NCBI RefSeq assembly: GCF_000744655.1
Contig: NZ_JQMJ01000004.1
Coordinates: forward strand, 4,216,001 to 4,280,000
Length of the DNA stretch: 64,000 nucleotides
Source of the DNA: Streptacidiphilus rugosus AM-16
GTDB lineage: Bacteria; Actinomycetota; Actinomycetes; Streptomycetales; Streptomycetaceae
Direction: 5' to 3'
Part shown: piece by piece, positions 8,925 through 17,682 of the stretch
Position numbering within the stretch: the stretch's first letter is position 1
How the letters are laid out: every line of letters begins with the position of its first letter
Translations under genes and position numbers: made by a program
Notes under the pieces: generated by a model
Databases searched by the model: none
What the model was told of the DNA's origin: nothing
The model's input: only the letters and a program-made list of their open reading frames with translations

Positions 8925-9269
8925 ATGACTCAGATACTCGTCGAGGAGAACTTCCGGCACATCGACGGCCAGGACATGGAGGACCTCATCGCGGCGCTCG
9001 CCGCACTCGGACTCGTCGCCGACCCCACCCAGCCCCGCACCCCCGTGCACGGGCATCCATGGGTCATGGTGCTGCACTGGATCCAGGACGAACTCCCGCC
9101 CGCCGTCGCCGAGCGGCTCACCTCCACCCTCCCGGGCACCGTCAGGGAGATCTTCGGCCGACCACGGGCGGCGGACCACCCCTCCGGCTCCGACGTGCCC
9201 CGGGTCGTCCCCGGGCGCATCGAGATCCACAGCCCGACCGGCGGGGTCCTGCGGGCGATCCCGATGTGA
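8925..9269 (+). CDS. Small protein of unknown function
   Basis: 114 aa. I do not recognise a family. It contains an acidic N-terminal half (ENFRHIDGQDMEDLIAAL) and VHGHPWVMVLHWIQDELPP in the middle, with no signal peptide or membrane span. Third-position GC is high, which supports real coding. No good ribosome site precedes the ATG at 8925. It is isolated between the oxidoreductase and the GH8 gene. Confidence 0.55.
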   Translation: MTQILVEENFRHIDGQDMEDLIAALAALGLVADPTQPRTPVHGHPWVMVLHWIQDELPPAVAERLTSTLPGTVREIFGRPRAADHPSGSDVPRVVPGRIEIHSPTGGVLRAIPM

Positions 9270-9336
9270 GGTCTCCCGACTCCTTCACGAAGGCTGTGTG
9301 CGGACTGTGCGTCGGCCCTCTTGACGAATTCTCGTC

Positions 9337-9349
9337 AGGAAAGTTTCCT
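9337..9349. promoter_or_regulatory. Palindromic operator upstream of the GH8 gene
   Basis: AGGAAAGTTTCCT is a perfect 13-bp palindrome about 85 bases before the GH8 start, 10 bases past a TTGACG (9321-9326) that could be a -35 element. A second inverted repeat, GACGA-N4-TCGTC, lies at 9323-9336. From memory the 13-mer resembles the CsnR (ROK-family) box of Streptomyces chitosanase genes; this recollection needs checking. Confidence 0.6.
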
Positions 9350-9433
9350 AACTAATTGCTGGCACGCACTCCAGCTTCCGCCTCCCCCGGCGTCCGACGG
9401 GCATGCCCCCATGCCCAGGAGCGAAGGAGCCCC

Positions 9434-11506
9434 ATGCACAGTCCCCTCAAACCGCTGGCGGCGGCCGTCAGCGGAGCCCTCGTCGGGCTCTCGCTGACGG
9501 TCCTCGCGGCCGCACCGGCGGCCCACGCCGCCGCGACGCCGGCGATGCCGTTCCCGCAGCACCAGACCTACAAGGTGGGCGTGATGCCCTCCGCCTCCCA
9601 GGCGAGCCGCGACGCCGCGGTCGAGAAGCAGTACAACTCCTGGAAGAGCAGTTATCTCGTCCACGGCTGTGCCTCGAACGAGTACTACGTCTCGACCAAG
9701 GGCGACGGCGACGCCACCAACAACGGTCCCGTGTCGGAGAGTCAGGGCTACGGCATGAACATCGTGCCGCTGATGGCCGGTTACGACGCCGACGCGCAGA
9801 CCGAGTTCAACGGCCTCTGGCAGCTGGTCAAGGACCACAAGGACCAGTGGGGCCTGATGCAGTGGCAGCTGGACGGCAAGAGCTGCAAGTACTACAGCTC
9901 CGGCACCCCGGACGCCGCCACCGACGGCGACCTCGACATCGGCTACGGCCTGATCCTCGCGGACCGGCAGTGGGGCGGCTACACCGCCGACGCGAAAGCC
10001 TGGCTGGCGAGCGTCTACGCCCACGACGTGACCTCCGACGGCCACCTCAAGTGCGAGGACGACGGCCCGTCCACCGACACCCGGCCCTCCGACCACATGC
10101 TGGACCACCTGCGCGCCTTCGCCGCCTACGACACCGCCCACGACTGGGCCAAGGTGGTCAGCCGCACCGAGGCGCTGGACTCGGCCTTCACCGCGTCCTA
10201 CTCCGCGACCGGGGGCCTGCTCTCCGACTTCGTCGTGAACGCCGACACCAGCGCGCCCTCCCCGGCGCCCGCCAACTACCAGGAGGACCAACCGGACAAC
10301 ATCGTCGGCTACAACTCCATCCGCGTCCCGTGGCACATGGGCACCGACGCGCTGGAGAACGGCGGCACCGTCGCCGCCACCGCCTACGGGCTGGCCAAGA
10401 AGGAGTCCGCCTGTCTGAAGGGCGAATCCGGCGGCAATCCGCAGAAGGTCTACCCGCACACCAAGCTGAACTGCACCGCGTACTCGACCACGGACCAGGC
10501 CGAGGAGGCGGGAGACTCGGTCGGCCCCGCCGCCATGGCCGCCGGCGACCAGGCCTGGACCGACGCCATCTGGAACCAGCTCGCCACCAATCCCTTCGGC
10601 GACGGCTACTACGGCGAGACCATCAAGACCCTGGTCTACCTGGTGATGGCCGGCGACTACTGGAACCCGGCGAGCGGCAGCGCCCCCGCGAACGACTTCT
10701 CGGTCTCGGTCAGCCCCGGCTCCGCCTCGGTGACGGCCGGCCAGTCCGCCACCGCGACCGTCTCCACCGCGGTCACCTCGGGGAGCGCCGAGTCCGTCGC
10801 GCCGAGCGCCTCGGGCGCGCCGTCCGGCGTGAGCGTCGGCTTCAGCCCGGCGTCGGTGAGCTCGGGCGGCAGCTCCGCCATGACCGTGACCACCACCTCG
10901 GCCGCCGCCTCGGGCAGTTACCCGATCACGGTGACCGGCAGTGCCGCCTCCGGCAGTCACAGCGCGACCTACACCCTGACCGTCACCACCTCGTCCGGCG
11001 GCGGCTGCACGGCGGCGCAGCTGCTCGGCAACCCCGGTTTCGAGAACGGCGCCACCACCGCGCCCTGGACCGGCACGTCCACCCTCGGCTTCGACCCGAT
11101 CACTCAGTCCGCGAGCGCCGAACCGGCGCACTCGGGCGGCTGGGAGGCCTGGTTCAACGGCAACGGCACCGCGGACACCGACACGGTCAGCCAGACGGTC
11201 ACCATCCCGACCGGTTGCGCGAGCGCCACGCTGACCTACTGGCAGCACATCGACACCACCGAGACCACCAGCACCGCGACGCCGGACACCTTCAAGGTCC
11301 AGGTGCTCAACAGCGGCGGCACGGTGCTGGCCACCCTGGCCGCCTTCAGCAACCTGAACAAGAACACCGGCTACGCCCAGCAGAGCTTCAGCCTGACCCC
11401 GTACGTCGGTCAGACCGTCACGCTGAGGTTCACCGGCGCAGAGACCGACGCCAACGGCGGCACCACCGACTTCGTCATCGACGACACCGCGCTGAACGTC
11501 AGCTGA
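9434..11506 (+). CDS. Secreted GH8 glycoside hydrolase (probable chitosanase or beta-glucanase)
   Basis: 690 aa secreted enzyme. The Sec signal peptide (about 1-35) ends at AHA|A. The GH8 domain (about 40-415) carries the general acid E102 in SESQGYGMNIV and D164 in ATDGDLDIGYGLILADRQWG, the GH8 signature. An Ig-like beta-sandwich (about 418-525) follows, then a C-terminal jelly-roll module (about 530-690, beginning with LLGNPGFENG) of the kind that binds carbohydrate. GH8 contains chitosanases, endoglucanases and licheninases; family alone does not decide. The palindrome upstream, reminiscent of chitosanase operators, favours chitosan. A strong AGGAGCGAAGGAG ribosome site precedes the ATG. 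The 3' end overlaps the convergent next gene by 8 bases. Confidence 0.82.
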   Translation: MHSPLKPLAAAVSGALVGLSLTVLAAAPAAHAAATPAMPFPQHQTYKVGVMPSASQASRDAAVEKQYNSWKSSYLVHGCASNEYYVSTKGDGDATNNGPVSESQGYGMNIVPLMAGYDADAQTEFNGLWQLVKDHKDQWGLMQWQLDGKSCKYYSSGTPDAATDGDLDIGYGLILADRQWGGYTADAKAWLASVYAHDVTSDGHLKCEDDGPSTDTRPSDHMLDHLRAFAAYDTAHDWAKVVSRTEALDSAFTASYSATGGLLSDFVVNADTSAPSPAPANYQEDQPDNIVGYNSIRVPWHMGTDALENGGTVAATAYGLAKKESACLKGESGGNPQKVYPHTKLNCTAYSTTDQAEEAGDSVGPAAMAAGDQAWTDAIWNQLATNPFGDGYYGETIKTLVYLVMAGDYWNPASGSAPANDFSVSVSPGSASVTAGQSATATVSTAVTSGSAESVAPSASGAPSGVSVGFSPASVSSGGSSAMTVTTTSAAASGSYPITVTGSAASGSHSATYTLTVTTSSGGGCTAAQLLGNPGFENGATTAPWTGTSTLGFDPITQSASAEPAHSGGWEAWFNGNGTADTDTVSQTVTIPTGCASATLTYWQHIDTTETTSTATPDTFKVQVLNSGGTVLATLAAFSNLNKNTGYAQQSFSLTPYVGQTVTLRFTGAETDANGGTTDFVIDDTALNVS

Positions 11507-12131
11507 CCGCCCCGGCGACCGGCTCGACCTCCTGCACCAGCCCGTAGACGAAGCGGGCACGGTAGGAGCGGACCTCCTCGCCCGGATCGCCCCCTCGCAC
11601 CGCTGGATCGGCCAGGCTGTACCGGCTGACCCAGCGGTGCGGCGCATCCTCGGGCAGATGCCGGACGCTCGGGAAGAGCAGCGGCAGATCACCGACCACA
11701 TACCGCCAGGGCGTAAGGACGCCGCTCTGCGGCACCTCGGGCGGGCGTGTTCCCGGCTCTCTGACCAACCACTCCTGCCAGACGGCGCCCTCGGTCCCCT
11801 CGACCGCCTCGAAGAGCAGTCCCGGCCAGAGCGGCAGCGCCCAGCGGTGCAGCCGGCACGCCAGATCGCCCACCCGCTGCTCCCGCACGTCGGCGGCGGC
11901 CCCCAGCACCGCCCGGTACCTGGCCACCCCGCGCAGCGCCGTCCGCGACCGGACGAAGCGCTGCCAGTCGGCGTTCACCTGGCGCATCTCCGTCGCCGAG
12001 AAGCCCAGTCGCTGCCGCGCCTGCTCCACCAGCCCCGGCTGGAAGTCGGCCATCCGCCGCAGCAGGACCAGTTGGAACTCCGCTTCGCCGAACCTCGCCG
12101 TCACCGCCCCAGGATCCCACGAGCACGGCAA
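11499..12131 (-). CDS. Hypothetical protein
   Basis: About 210 aa, not recognised. It is soluble, rich in Trp and Arg (WQRFVRSRTALRGVARYR, LHRWALPLWPGLLFEAVEG, VVGDLPLLFPSVRHLP), with no signal peptide. A GTG start at 12104 (VTARFGEAEF) is an alternative to the ATG at 12131. It is convergent with the GH8 gene (8-base overlap) and divergent from the GH87 gene. No function can be given. Confidence 0.55.
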   Translation of the reverse strand: MPCSWDPGAVTARFGEAEFQLVLLRRMADFQPGLVEQARQRLGFSATEMRQVNADWQRFVRSRTALRGVARYRAVLGAAADVREQRVGDLACRLHRWALPLWPGLLFEAVEGTEGAVWQEWLVREPGTRPPEVPQSGVLTPWRYVVGDLPLLFPSVRHLPEDAPHRWVSRYSLADPAVRGGDPGEEVRSYRARFVYGLVQEVEPVAGAVS

Positions 12132-12150
12132 CCCGCTTCATCATCAAATT

Positions 12151-12197
12151 TTGCAGTCTTGCTAGCGATACTTACGTATCTTGCTAGATATCTTGCA
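12151..12197. promoter_or_regulatory. Repeat-rich control region of the GH87 gene
   Basis: This is an AT-rich island in GC-rich DNA. TCTTGCTAG occurs twice (12157-12165 and 12179-12187), 22 bp apart, about two helical turns. TTGC cores also occur at 12151 and 12193. Between the two direct repeats lies the inverted repeat GATAC-TTAC-GTATC (12167-12180). TTGCA/CTTGC direct repeats are, from memory, typical of MalR-type LacI operators in Streptomyces. Probable regulator binding site for the mutanase gene. Confidence 0.5.
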
Positions 12198-12282
12198 TCA
12201 ATCGCGTGGCACCCATACGCTCCCCCGGAAGCAACTGACTCCCCCTCATCCCACCCCGTCCACCCGACTCCCGAGGGAATCC

Positions 12283-15200
12283 ATGTCAGGCACTCGCCAA
12301 ACGCGATTCCGAACAGCCACGCTGGGCCTGTTGGCCCTGCTCCTGTCCCTCCTCCCGCTGCTCCACCCCGTCGGCGCCAGAGCCGCCGGGACCAACCTCG
12401 CGCTCGGCAAGACCATGAGCGCCAGCGGCGTGCAGCAGAACTACGTCGCGGGCAACGCCAACGACGGCGACCAGAACAGCTACTGGGAGAGCACCAACAA
12501 CGCCTTCCCGCAGTGGATCCAGGTCGACCTCGGCGCCACCACCGCCGTGGACCACCTCGTGCTGAAGACGCCCACCGCGTCGGGCTGGGGCGCGCGGACC
12601 CAGACCCTGACCGTGCTGGGCAGCACCGACGGCAGCTCGTTCACCACCCTGGTCGCCTCGGCGGCGTACACCTTCGACCCGGCAAGCGGAGCCGCGGTCA
12701 CCGTGAACCTGCCCGCCTCGACCAGCACCCGCTACCTGCGCGTCAGCATCACCGCCAACACCGCCTGGCCGGCTGGCCAGATCTCCGAGTTCGAGGTCTA
12801 CGCCCCGACCGGCGGCGGCGGAGACACCACCCCGCCCACGGCGCCGGGTAGCCTGGCCTACACCCAGCCGCAGTCCGGCCAGATCAAGCTGACCTGGACC
12901 GCGTCGACCGACAACGTCGGGGTGACCGGGTACGACGTGTACGCCAACGGCGCGAAGATCGCTTCCGTCTCCGGCAGCACGCTGACCTACACCGACTCCC
13001 AGCCCGCCACCGCGACCGTCACCTACGACGTGGTCGCCCGCGACGCGGCCGGCAACCAGTCGCCCGCCAGCAACAGCGTCACCCGCACCGGCACCTCGCC
13101 CACCGGCACCAACCTGGCCCTGGGCAAGCCGATCAGCGGCACCGCGAACACCTACACCTACGCGCCCGCCAACGCCGACGACGGCGACGTGACCACCTAC
13201 TTCGAGGGCGCGTCCTACCCGAGCCAGCTCACCGTCAAGCTCGGCGCCAACGCCGACGTGACGGCGGTCAAGGTGCTGCTCAACCCGGCCTCGGTCTGGT
13301 CCGCGCGGACCCAGACCATCCAGGTGCTCGGCCGTGAGCAGAGCGCCACCGGCTTCACCAGCATCAGCGCGGCGCAGACCTACACCTTCGACCCGAACAC
13401 CGGGAACTCCGTCACCATCCCGGTCAGCGCCCGCGTCGCGGACGTGGAGCTGAGCATCACCAGCAACAGCGGTGCGCCCGGCGGCCAGGCCGCCGAGTTC
13501 CAGGTCATCGGCACCCCGGCGCCCAACCCCGACCTCACCGTCAGCAGCTCCTCCTGGTCGCCCTCCTCGCCCGTCGAGACCGACCCGGTCACCGTCTCCG
13601 CCACCGTGCAGAACATCGGCACCGCCGCGGCCGGGGCCAGCGGAGTCAACTTCTACCTGGGCACCACCAAGGTCGGCAGCGCGACCGTCGGCGCCCTGGC
13701 CGCCGGCGCGTCCACGACCGTCAGCGCCGCCATCGGCACCCAGGCCGCGGGCAGCTACCAGCTGACCGCCAAGGTCAACGAGTCCGGCGCGGTCATCGAG
13801 TCGAACACCGGCAACGACAGCTACACCAACCCGACCAACCTCACGGTCTCCGCCGTGCAGAGCTCGGACCTGGTCGCCTCGCCGGTCGGCTGGACGCCGT
13901 CCAACCCGGCGGCCGGAAACACCGTCAACTTCTCGGTGGCGGTCAAGAACCAGGGCAACGTCGCCACCGCGAGCGGTACGCACGCCGTCACCATGACGCT
14001 GCTCGACAGCAACGGCGCGACACTGAAGACCTTCTCGGGCTCGTTCAACGGCCCGCTCGCGGCCGGGGCCACCAGCGCGCCCGTCGCGATGGGCAGTTGG
14101 ACGGCGGCGAACGGCAAGTACACCGTGCACACGGTGATCGCGGCCGACGCCAACGAGCTCTCGGTCAAGCAGGCCAACAACACCAGCGACACCCCGCTCT
14201 TCGTCGGGCGCGGCGCCAACATGCCCTACGACACCTACCAGGCCGAGGACGGCCAGGTCGGCGGCGGCGCGACCGTCATCGGCCCGAACCGCACCATCGG
14301 CGACCTGGCCGGAGAGGCCTCCGGCCGCAAGGCGGTGACGCTGAACTCGACCGGCTCCTACGTGCAGTGGACCTCGCGTGAGGCCACCGACACGCTGGTG
14401 ACCCGCTTCTCGATCCCCGACGCCTCGGGCGGCGGCGGCACCACGGCGACGCTCGACCTCTACGCCAACGGCCAGCTGGTCCAGCCGATCACGCTGACCT
14501 CGCACTACGCCTGGCTCTACGGCGCGGAGACCGGCCCGGGCAACGACCCGAGCGCGGGCGGACCCCGGCACATCTACGACGAGGCGCACGTCCTGCTGAA
14601 CCAGAGCTACCCGCAGGGCACCGTCTTCAAGTTGCAGAAGGACTCGGGCAACAGCTCCCAGTACGCGATCGACTTCGTCGACCTGGAGCAGGTCGCGCCC
14701 ATCGCGAACCCGGACCCGACCGCTTTCGTCACCCCGGCCGGCTTCGCCCAGCAGGACGTGCAGAACGCGCTCGACCAGGTCCGCATGGACACCACGGGCA
14801 AGCTGCAGGGCGTCTACCTGCCGGCCGGGCAGTACCAGGTCTCCAGCAAGCTCCAGGTCTACGGCAAGGCGATCAAGGTCGTCGGCGCGGGCCCCTGGTA
14901 CGCCCAGTTCAACGCCCCGACCGGCCAGGACAACACCGACGACGGCTGGTCGGTGGCGACCACCGCCAACGGCTCGTCCTTCTCGGGCTTCGGCTGGTTC
15001 GGCAACTACGTGCAGCGCATCGACGGCCCGGGCAAGGTCTTCGACCTGACCGACGTCACCGGCATCACGATCGACAACATCTGGATCGAGCACCAGGTCT
15101 GCGCGATCTGGGGCACCCACGTCAGCGGGCTGACCGCGACGAACATGCGGATCAGGGACACCTTCGCCGACGGCATCAACCTCACCAACGGCAGCCAGAA

Positions 15201-15891
15201 CAACCTGGTCAGCAACGACGAGGCCCGGTCCACCGGCGACGACAGCTTCGCGCTGTTCGCGGCCACCGACCACAACAGCTCGGACCTGAAGAACAACACC
15301 TTCCAGAACCTCACCTCGCTCACCCCCTGGCGGGCCGCGGGCGTGGCGGTCTACGGCGGCTACGCGAACACGCTGCAGAACCTGTACGTCGCCGACACGC
15401 TCACCTACTCCGGCATCACCATCAGCTCGCTGAACTTCGGCTACCCCTTCGAGGGCTTCGGAGCCAGCCCGCAGACGGTGATCCAGAACGTCTCGCTGGT
15501 CCGTGACGGCGGGCACTTCTGGGGCGGCCAGGTGTTCCCCGCCATGTGGCTGTTCTCGGCGACCCAGCCCTTCCAGGGCATCAGGGTCAACAGCCTGGAC
15601 ATCACCGACCCCACCTACTCCGGGATCATGTTCCAGACCGACTACTCGGGAGGCGCCGCGCTCAACCCGATCACCGACACCGTCTTCACCGACGTCAGCA
15701 TCTCCGGCGCGCAGCAGAGCGGCGACGCCTACAACGCCAAGTCCGGCTACGGCATCTGGGCCAACCCGATGCCCGAGTCCGGCCAGGGCCCGGCGGTCGG
15801 CTCGGTCACCTTCAACCACCTGACCGAGAGCAACAACTACCAGGACATCAACAACCCGACGACGACGTTCACCATCACCGTGAACCCGTAG
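12283..15891 (+). CDS. Secreted multidomain GH87 alpha-1,3-glucanase (mutanase)
   Basis: 1202 aa exported enzyme that cuts alpha-1,3-glucan. Order: signal peptide (about 1-38); discoidin/CBM32-like module (40-170); FN3 (180-275); second discoidin-like module (285-415); two CARDB modules (418-525, 527-645); a CBM6/35-like module starting YDTYQAEDGQVGGG (647-806); right-handed beta-helix catalytic domain (810-1202). D963 (FADGINL) and the pair D986/D987 (STGDDSFALF) have spacing 23/24, identical to the catalytic Asp triad I recall for the Paenibacillus GH87 enzyme Agl-FH1. The ATG at 12283 follows GAGGGA and starts directly at the signal peptide. Repeats upstream and a perfect terminator downstream mark it as a single-gene unit. 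Confidence 0.9.
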   Translation: MSGTRQTRFRTATLGLLALLLSLLPLLHPVGARAAGTNLALGKTMSASGVQQNYVAGNANDGDQNSYWESTNNAFPQWIQVDLGATTAVDHLVLKTPTASGWGARTQTLTVLGSTDGSSFTTLVASAAYTFDPASGAAVTVNLPASTSTRYLRVSITANTAWPAGQISEFEVYAPTGGGGDTTPPTAPGSLAYTQPQSGQIKLTWTASTDNVGVTGYDVYANGAKIASVSGSTLTYTDSQPATATVTYDVVARDAAGNQSPASNSVTRTGTSPTGTNLALGKPISGTANTYTYAPANADDGDVTTYFEGASYPSQLTVKLGANADVTAVKVLLNPASVWSARTQTIQVLGREQSATGFTSISAAQTYTFDPNTGNSVTIPVSARVADVELSITSNSGAPGGQAAEFQVIGTPAPNPDLTVSSSSWSPSSPVETDPVTVSATVQNIGTAAAGASGVNFYLGTTKVGSATVGALAAGASTTVSAAIGTQAAGSYQLTAKVNESGAVIESNTGNDSYTNPTNLTVSAVQSSDLVASPVGWTPSNPAAGNTVNFSVAVKNQGNVATASGTHAVTMTLLDSNGATLKTFSGSFNGPLAAGATSAPVAMGSWTAANGKYTVHTVIAADANELSVKQANNTSDTPLFVGRGANMPYDTYQAEDGQVGGGATVIGPNRTIGDLAGEASGRKAVTLNSTGSYVQWTSREATDTLVTRFSIPDASGGGGTTATLDLYANGQLVQPITLTSHYAWLYGAETGPGNDPSAGGPRHIYDEAHVLLNQSYPQGTVFKLQKDSGNSSQYAIDFVDLEQVAPIANPDPTAFVTPAGFAQQDVQNALDQVRMDTTGKLQGVYLPAGQYQVSSKLQVYGKAIKVVGAGPWYAQFNAPTGQDNTDDGWSVATTANGSSFSGFGWFGNYVQRIDGPGKVFDLTDVTGITIDNIWIEHQVCAIWGTHVSGLTATNMRIRDTFADGINLTNGSQNNLVSNDEARSTGDDSFALFAATDHNSSDLKNNTFQNLTSLTPWRAAGVAVYGGYANTLQNLYVADTLTYSGITISSLNFGYPFEGFGASPQTVIQNVSLVRDGGHFWGGQVFPAMWLFSATQPFQGIRVNSLDITDPTYSGIMFQTDYSGGAALNPITDTVFTDVSISGAQQSGDAYNAKSGYGIWANPMPESGQGPAVGSVTFNHLTESNNYQDINNPTTTFTITVNP

Positions 15892-15900
15892 TCACCCCCT

Positions 15901-15942
15901 GAGGGCTGTCCCGGCACGCTCACGCGTGCCGGGACAGCCCTC
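15901..15942. terminator. Strong terminator hairpin after the GH87 gene
   Basis: GAGGGCTGTCCCGGCACGC (15901-15919) pairs perfectly with its reverse complement at 15924-15942 around a TCAC loop: a 19-bp stem with no mismatch, nine bases past the stop codon. Confidence 0.9.
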
Positions 15943-16063
15943 ATTCGGCCTTCCGGGTGGGATGACGAGCCCGGCTCCGGCGCGGCGGCGCGCCTTCCGC
16001 AGCTCCCCGCTCCAGTCTTTCGGCAGCAGTCGGCTGTCTACCGGGAAGTCGAGGAGTCTGACC

Positions 16064-16366
16064 ATGGCCTTCGTTCAGATCATCGAGTACACGACGAGCC
16101 GCATCGACGAGCTCAACGCCCTGCTGGACGACTGGGTCGAGAGGAACGCGGGCAACCCCCTGGCGACCCGGGCGATGCAGACCCGCGACCGGGACCGCGA
16201 GAACGTCTACCTCAACATCGTGGAGTTCCCCTCCTACGAGGTCGCGATGGCCAACTCCGACCGGCCCGAGACGGCACAGTTCGCCGCCCAGGTGGCGGCC
16301 CTGTGCGACGGCCCTCCGGTCTTCCGCAACCTCGACCTGGTCCAGCTGCGGTCCTTCGAGGGCTGA
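16064..16366 (+). CDS. Small dimeric alpha/beta-barrel-like protein (ABM-like)
   Basis: 100 aa. MAFVQIIEYTTSRIDELNAL, VYLNIVEFPSYEVAMANSD and DGPPVFRNLDL match a family of small actinobacterial proteins with a ferredoxin-like (antibiotic-biosynthesis-monooxygenase-like) fold. No catalytic role has been assigned that I know of. GAGGAG precedes the ATG. It is convergent with the GlxA-type regulator, leaving only 10 bases between the stops. Confidence 0.65.
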   Translation: MAFVQIIEYTTSRIDELNALLDDWVERNAGNPLATRAMQTRDRDRENVYLNIVEFPSYEVAMANSDRPETAQFAAQVAALCDGPPVFRNLDLVQLRSFEG

Positions 16367-16376
16367 CGCAGATCCC

Positions 16377-17330
16377 TCACGGGCACTGCGTGAAGGACCG
16401 CCGGTAGTCCGCCGGGGAGACGCCGACGGCGCGGCGGAAGTGGTGGCGGAGCATGGCGGCGGTCTGGAAGCCCGCGGAGCGGGCGATTTCCTCGACGGTG
16501 AGGGGGGACTGCTCCAGCAGCCGGCGGGCGTGCAGGACGCGCTGGGCCGCGAGCCAACGGCCGGGCGTGGTGCCGGTCTCGGCCAGGAAGCGGCGGGCGA
16601 AGGTGCGCTCGGACATGTGGGCCCGGCGGGCCATCTCGGCGACCGAGTGGTCCGTGTCCAGGCGTTCGGACAGCCAGGCCAGCAGCGGCTGCAGGCTCTC
16701 CGCGACCCGTTCGGGCACCGGCTGGACGATGAACTGCCGCTGTCCGCCCTCCCGTTGCGGTGGCACCACCATGCGTCTGGCGATGGCCGTGGCGGCCTCG
16801 GAGCCGAGTTCGCGGCGGACCAGGTGGAGCGCGGCGTCGATGCCCGCCGCGGTGCCCGCGCTGGTGATGATCTGCCCGTCGTCGACGTAGAGCACGTCGG
16901 GGTCGATCCGGGCGAGGGGGAAGCGGCGGGAGAACTCCTCGGCGTGCCGCCAGTGGGTGGTGCAGCGGCGGCCGTCCAGCAGGCCGGCGTCGGCGAGCAC
17001 GAACGCGCCGCTGCAGACCGTCAGCAGCTGTGCCCCGCGGGCGTGGGCGGCGCGCAGCGCGTCCAGCAGCTCCGGCGGATACTCGGCACGGATCGCGTAC
17101 GCGGGGACCGCGACCAGGTCGGCCCGCTCCAGCTGGTCGAACCCGAAGGGGGAGGTCATCGCCGCGCCGACGCCGGCCTGCACCGGGCGGCCGGGCTCGG
17201 GGGTGCAGACCCTGAAGTCGAAGGGCGGCACCCCGTCCTCGGTCCGGTCGATGCCGAACACCTCGCAGACGACGCCGAACTCGAAGGGCGCGAAGCCGTC
17301 GATCAGGGGGACCGCCACGGTGTGCAACAT
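16377..17330 (-). CDS. GlxA-type regulator: DJ-1/PfpI domain plus AraC helix-turn-helix
   Basis: 317 aa. The N-terminal class-I glutamine-amidotransferase-like domain (about 1-175) has VCSGAFVLADAGLLDGRR, where the Cys occupies the nucleophile-elbow position. The C-terminal AraC domain (about 210-312) has SVAEMARRAHMSERTFARRF and VEEIARSAGFQTAAMLRHHF. The ATG at 17330 is preferred because family members normally start MLHTVAV; an in-frame ATG lies 33 bases upstream. A direct repeat between it and the divergent small membrane protein is a likely self-operator. The effector is unknown. Confidence 0.88.
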   Translation of the reverse strand: MLHTVAVPLIDGFAPFEFGVVCEVFGIDRTEDGVPPFDFRVCTPEPGRPVQAGVGAAMTSPFGFDQLERADLVAVPAYAIRAEYPPELLDALRAAHARGAQLLTVCSGAFVLADAGLLDGRRCTTHWRHAEEFSRRFPLARIDPDVLYVDDGQIITSAGTAAGIDAALHLVRRELGSEAATAIARRMVVPPQREGGQRQFIVQPVPERVAESLQPLLAWLSERLDTDHSVAEMARRAHMSERTFARRFLAETGTTPGRWLAAQRVLHARRLLEQSPLTVEEIARSAGFQTAAMLRHHFRRAVGVSPADYRRSFTQCP

Positions 17331-17343
17331 GCCGTCAGGATAC

Positions 17344-17394
17344 GTGGCAGGATCTTGACGCAACAGGTCCTTTCTGCCGCTGGTGGCAGGATCT
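17344..17394. promoter_or_regulatory. Direct-repeat operator candidate for the GlxA-type regulator
   Basis: GTGGCAGGATCT occurs at 17344-17355 and 17383-17394, 39 bp apart, in the gap between the regulator and the divergent 55-aa gene. Two 12-bp identical direct repeats fit binding by a dimeric AraC-type protein. Both flanking genes could be controlled. Confidence 0.55.
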
Positions 17395-17416
17395 CGCTGA
17401 GCGCAGTCTTACTGCC

Positions 17417-17584
17417 ATGGGAATCATCGTGCTCGCCATCGCCGCCGTCGCCCTCGTCGTGGGCCTCGAACTCAACCAGCGCCGCAACCGCCGCGGGCTC
17501 CCCATCGCCCCCCAGCACTTCACCGTCGCCGTGCCGCAGGACCGCGACCTGGAACGGCTGCGGGACGAACTGCTCACCCGCTGA
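17417..17584 (+). CDS. Small single-span membrane protein (55 aa)
   Basis: A 55-aa frame with nearly every third base G or C. A hydrophobic helix (residues 2-18, GIIVLAIAAVALVVGLEL) is followed by a basic patch QRRNRRG and an amphipathic tail QDRDLERLRDELLTR. No family is recognised. It is divergent from the GlxA-type regulator with the repeat region between them, so it may be its target. Codon bias and position support a real gene despite its size. Confidence 0.6.
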   Translation: MGIIVLAIAAVALVVGLELNQRRNRRGLPIAPQHFTVAVPQDRDLERLRDELLTR

Positions 17585-17682
17585 CGCCGGGTCGGCGACG
17601 CGGATGCCCCCGCGGCGACACCGAAGGGCCGCACCGTCCACCCTCGAAGACGGTGCGGCCCTGCGCGGTCCTGCGCGCCCGG

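Noticed and set aside
12286-15819. A 1177-aa open frame antisense to the GH87 gene
   Set aside because: It mirrors the codon bias of the real gene, is Gly/Arg/Asp/Val-rich low-complexity protein and has no domain.
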